DNA from: Pseudomonadota bacterium
GTDB taxonomy: Bacteria > Pseudomonadota > Gammaproteobacteria > Acidiferrobacterales > UBA6901
DNA length: 6,489 nt
Assembly: GCA_021785795.1 (NCBI GenBank)
Contig: JAJYEK010000199.1
Location: forward strand, 1-6,489
Direction: 5' to 3'
Notes under the pieces: generated by a model
What the model saw: the letters and a program-made list of their open reading frames with translations, nothing else
Databases searched by the model: none
Told to the model about the DNA's origin: nothing
Made by a program: the position numbers and the translations under genes
Shown here: positions 5,076 to 6,489 of the stretch, one piece after another
Layout: every line of letters begins with the position of its first letter
Numbering within the stretch: position 1 is the stretch's first letter

Positions 5076-6489
5076 TCAGCTGCCATGTGTTCCGCCCACT
5101 GTAAGACCTTCGATAAGCAGCGTCGGTTGTCCGACACCAACGGGCACACTCTGGCCTTCCTTGCCACAGGTGCCGACTCCGGAATCAAGCTGAACGTCGG
5201 AACCGACGCGCGTCACTCGCGTCAGAACATCCGGACCGTTTCCAATGAGCGTGGCCCCTTTTACCGGCCGCGTAACCCTGCCGTTTTCGATCAAATAGGC
5301 CTCGCTCGTTGAAAATACGAATTTACCGGACGTGATGTCGACCTGACCCCCGCCAAAGTTGACGGCGTAGAGCCCCTTATCGACCGATGCAATGATCTCT
5401 CCGGGATCGTGCCGGCCGGCCAGCATGAACGTATTGGTCATGCGCGGCATCGGAATATGGGCATAGGACTCACGCCGCCCGTTACCGGTCGGCGCCATGC
5501 CCATGAGGCGGGCATTCTGCAGATCCTGGAGATAGCACTTCAGGATTCCCTTTTCGATCAGCACGGTCTGCTGCGTTGGAGTCCCCTCGTCGTCCACGTT
5601 GAGCGAGCCACGGCGGCCGGGCAGGCTGCCATCGTCGACGACTGTACATTCGATCGAAGCGACACGTTCGCCGATACGTCCGGAAAACGCCGAAGTACCC
5701 TTGCGGTTGAAATCCCCTTCCAACCCATGCCCGATGGCCTCGTGCAGCAGTATGCCCGGCCATCCAGGTCCGAGCACGACTTTCATGGTACCGGCCGGGG
5801 CCGCGTCAGCGTCGAGGTTCACCAAGGCCTGGCGTACCGCCTCATGCGCATACGTCGCGGCAGCGCCTTTTGCGAGCAGGTCCTGATAGCTGAAGCGTCC
5901 ACCCCCACCATGACTGCCCTGTTCACGTCGCCCGCCTTGCTCTACGATCACCGTGACGTTCAATCGCACCAGGGGCCGGATATCCGCTGCCTGAACACCG
6001 TCGCTGCGCATTACCAGGACGGTCTCCTGCACGCCGGACAGGCTGGCCATCACCTGCTTCACCCGCGGATCCTGGCGCCGCGCTTCGGTTTCCACCTGCT
6101 CCAGAAGTTTCACCTTGGCCCCATCCTCGAGGCTGGTCAGGGGGTCGAGCGGCTGGTACAGATCGAGAACCGGGCTCGAACGCCAAGCCGATGGCACCGC
6201 TAGGTCGCCGCCCTGGCGCGCGATCGCCCGTGCGGCGGTGGCAGCCTCCAGCAGCGCGGGCAGCACGATGTCGTCGGAGTAGGCAAACCCTGTCTTCTCT
6301 CCGCTCACGGCACGCACACCCACACCCTGCTCGATGTTGTGGCTGCCACTCTTGACCTGTCCTTCCTCCAGCATCCAGCTCTCGTGGCGGCTATACTGAA
6401 AATAGATGTCGGCATAATCCAGGCGATGGCCGAGCAACCTCGCCATCAGCCGTCCGACTTCGCCCTCGCCGATGCCAGCCGGATCGAGC
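5076..6489 (-). CDS. tldD: Zinc metalloprotease TldD, N-terminus cut by the window edge
   Basis: TldD is the catalytic subunit of the TldD/TldE protease, which cleaves unfolded or linear peptides inside its chamber; known E. coli substrates are the microcin B17 precursor and the antitoxin CcdA. The frame is open to the right edge (last full codon at 6488-6486), giving 470 residues against 481 in E. coli, so roughly ten are missing. The in-frame ATG at 6446 is internal: the upstream residues and the following [11 protein letters not shown] align with the E. coli N-terminus. The zinc site is intact: HEAIGH (His codons at 5744-5742 and 5732-5730) and a C-terminal Cys in GTCGKEGQS (codon 5168-5166). 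Other family blocks are [48 protein letters not shown] and a closing [14 protein letters not shown]. It is first of the three genes of this operon visible here. Confidence 0.97.
   Translation of the reverse strand, partial: LDPAGIGEGEVGRLMARLLGHRLDYADIYFQYSRHESWMLEEGQVKSGSHNIEQGVGVRAVSGEKTGFAYSDDIVLPALLEAATAARAIARQGGDLAVPSAWRSSPVLDLYQPLDPLTSLEDGAKVKLLEQVETEARRQDPRVKQVMASLSGVQETVLVMRSDGVQAADIRPLVRLNVTVIVEQGGRREQGSHGGGGRFSYQDLLAKGAAATYAHEAVRQALVNLDADAAPAGTMKVVLGPGWPGILLHEAIGHGLEGDFNRKGTSAFSGRIGERVASIECTVVDDGSLPGRRGSLNVDDEGTPTQQTVLIEKGILKCYLQDLQNARLMGMAPTGNGRRESYAHIPMPRMTNTFMLAGRHDPGEIIASVDKGLYAVNFGGGQVDITSGKFVFSTSEAYLIENGRVTRPVKGATLIGNGPDVLTRVTRVGSDVQLDSGVGTCGKEGQSVPVGVGQPTLLIEGLTVGGTHGS

Noticed and set aside
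5409..6203. 264-residue open frame on the + strand
   Set aside because: It lies antisense to tldD, whose minus-strand protein is conserved throughout. Long antisense frames are common in GC-rich genes.

Overview
The window looks like chromosomal DNA of a GC-rich (about 60% by eye) proteobacterium, most likely a gammaproteobacterium. The TldD and PmbA proteins follow the Escherichia coli proteins closely from end to end as I recall them, and the phosphotransferase enzyme I fragment is also of the proteobacterial type. I see no phage, transposon, CRISPR, tRNA or rRNA signal, so this reads as core chromosome carrying some uncharacterised small genes.

Layout from left to right. (1) The 3' end of an enzyme I gene (ptsI type, + strand) ends at 599. 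(2) A strong compound hairpin at 614-652 fills the convergent gap. (3) A minus-strand cluster follows, read right to left: a 123-residue protein with weak PilZ-like features (2989-2618), a class I pyridine nucleotide-disulfide oxidoreductase (2625-1192, GTG start with an AAGGAG site), and a small stand-alone WYL-domain protein (about 1073-666). (4) A 110-residue orphan gene lies on the + strand (3033-3365), divergent from that cluster. It converges on (5) a minus-strand operon: tldD (cut by the right edge, ends 5076), an 83-residue orphan gene (5012-4761) and pmbA/tldE (4749-3394). A second hairpin (3376-3405) sits at this convergent junction and overlaps the pmbA stop codon.

How the genes may work together. 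TldD and PmbA (TldE) form a heteromeric zinc metalloprotease that, in E. coli, trims the leader of microcin B17 and degrades the antitoxin CcdA. The small gene between them is tightly spaced and has a consensus ribosome binding site, so it is the best candidate here for something new, such as an accessory factor or a substrate. The flavoprotein is annotated by fold as lipoamide-dehydrogenase-like. However, its pyridine-nucleotide loop and its GCVPKK active-site stretch resemble glutathione reductase, so it may use NADPH. Pairing it with a WYL-domain protein and a possible PilZ-like protein hints at a ligand-sensing or redox module, but that link is inference.

The two unknown small genes and the 123-residue gene rest on ribosome binding sites, spacing and open frames, not on recognised families.
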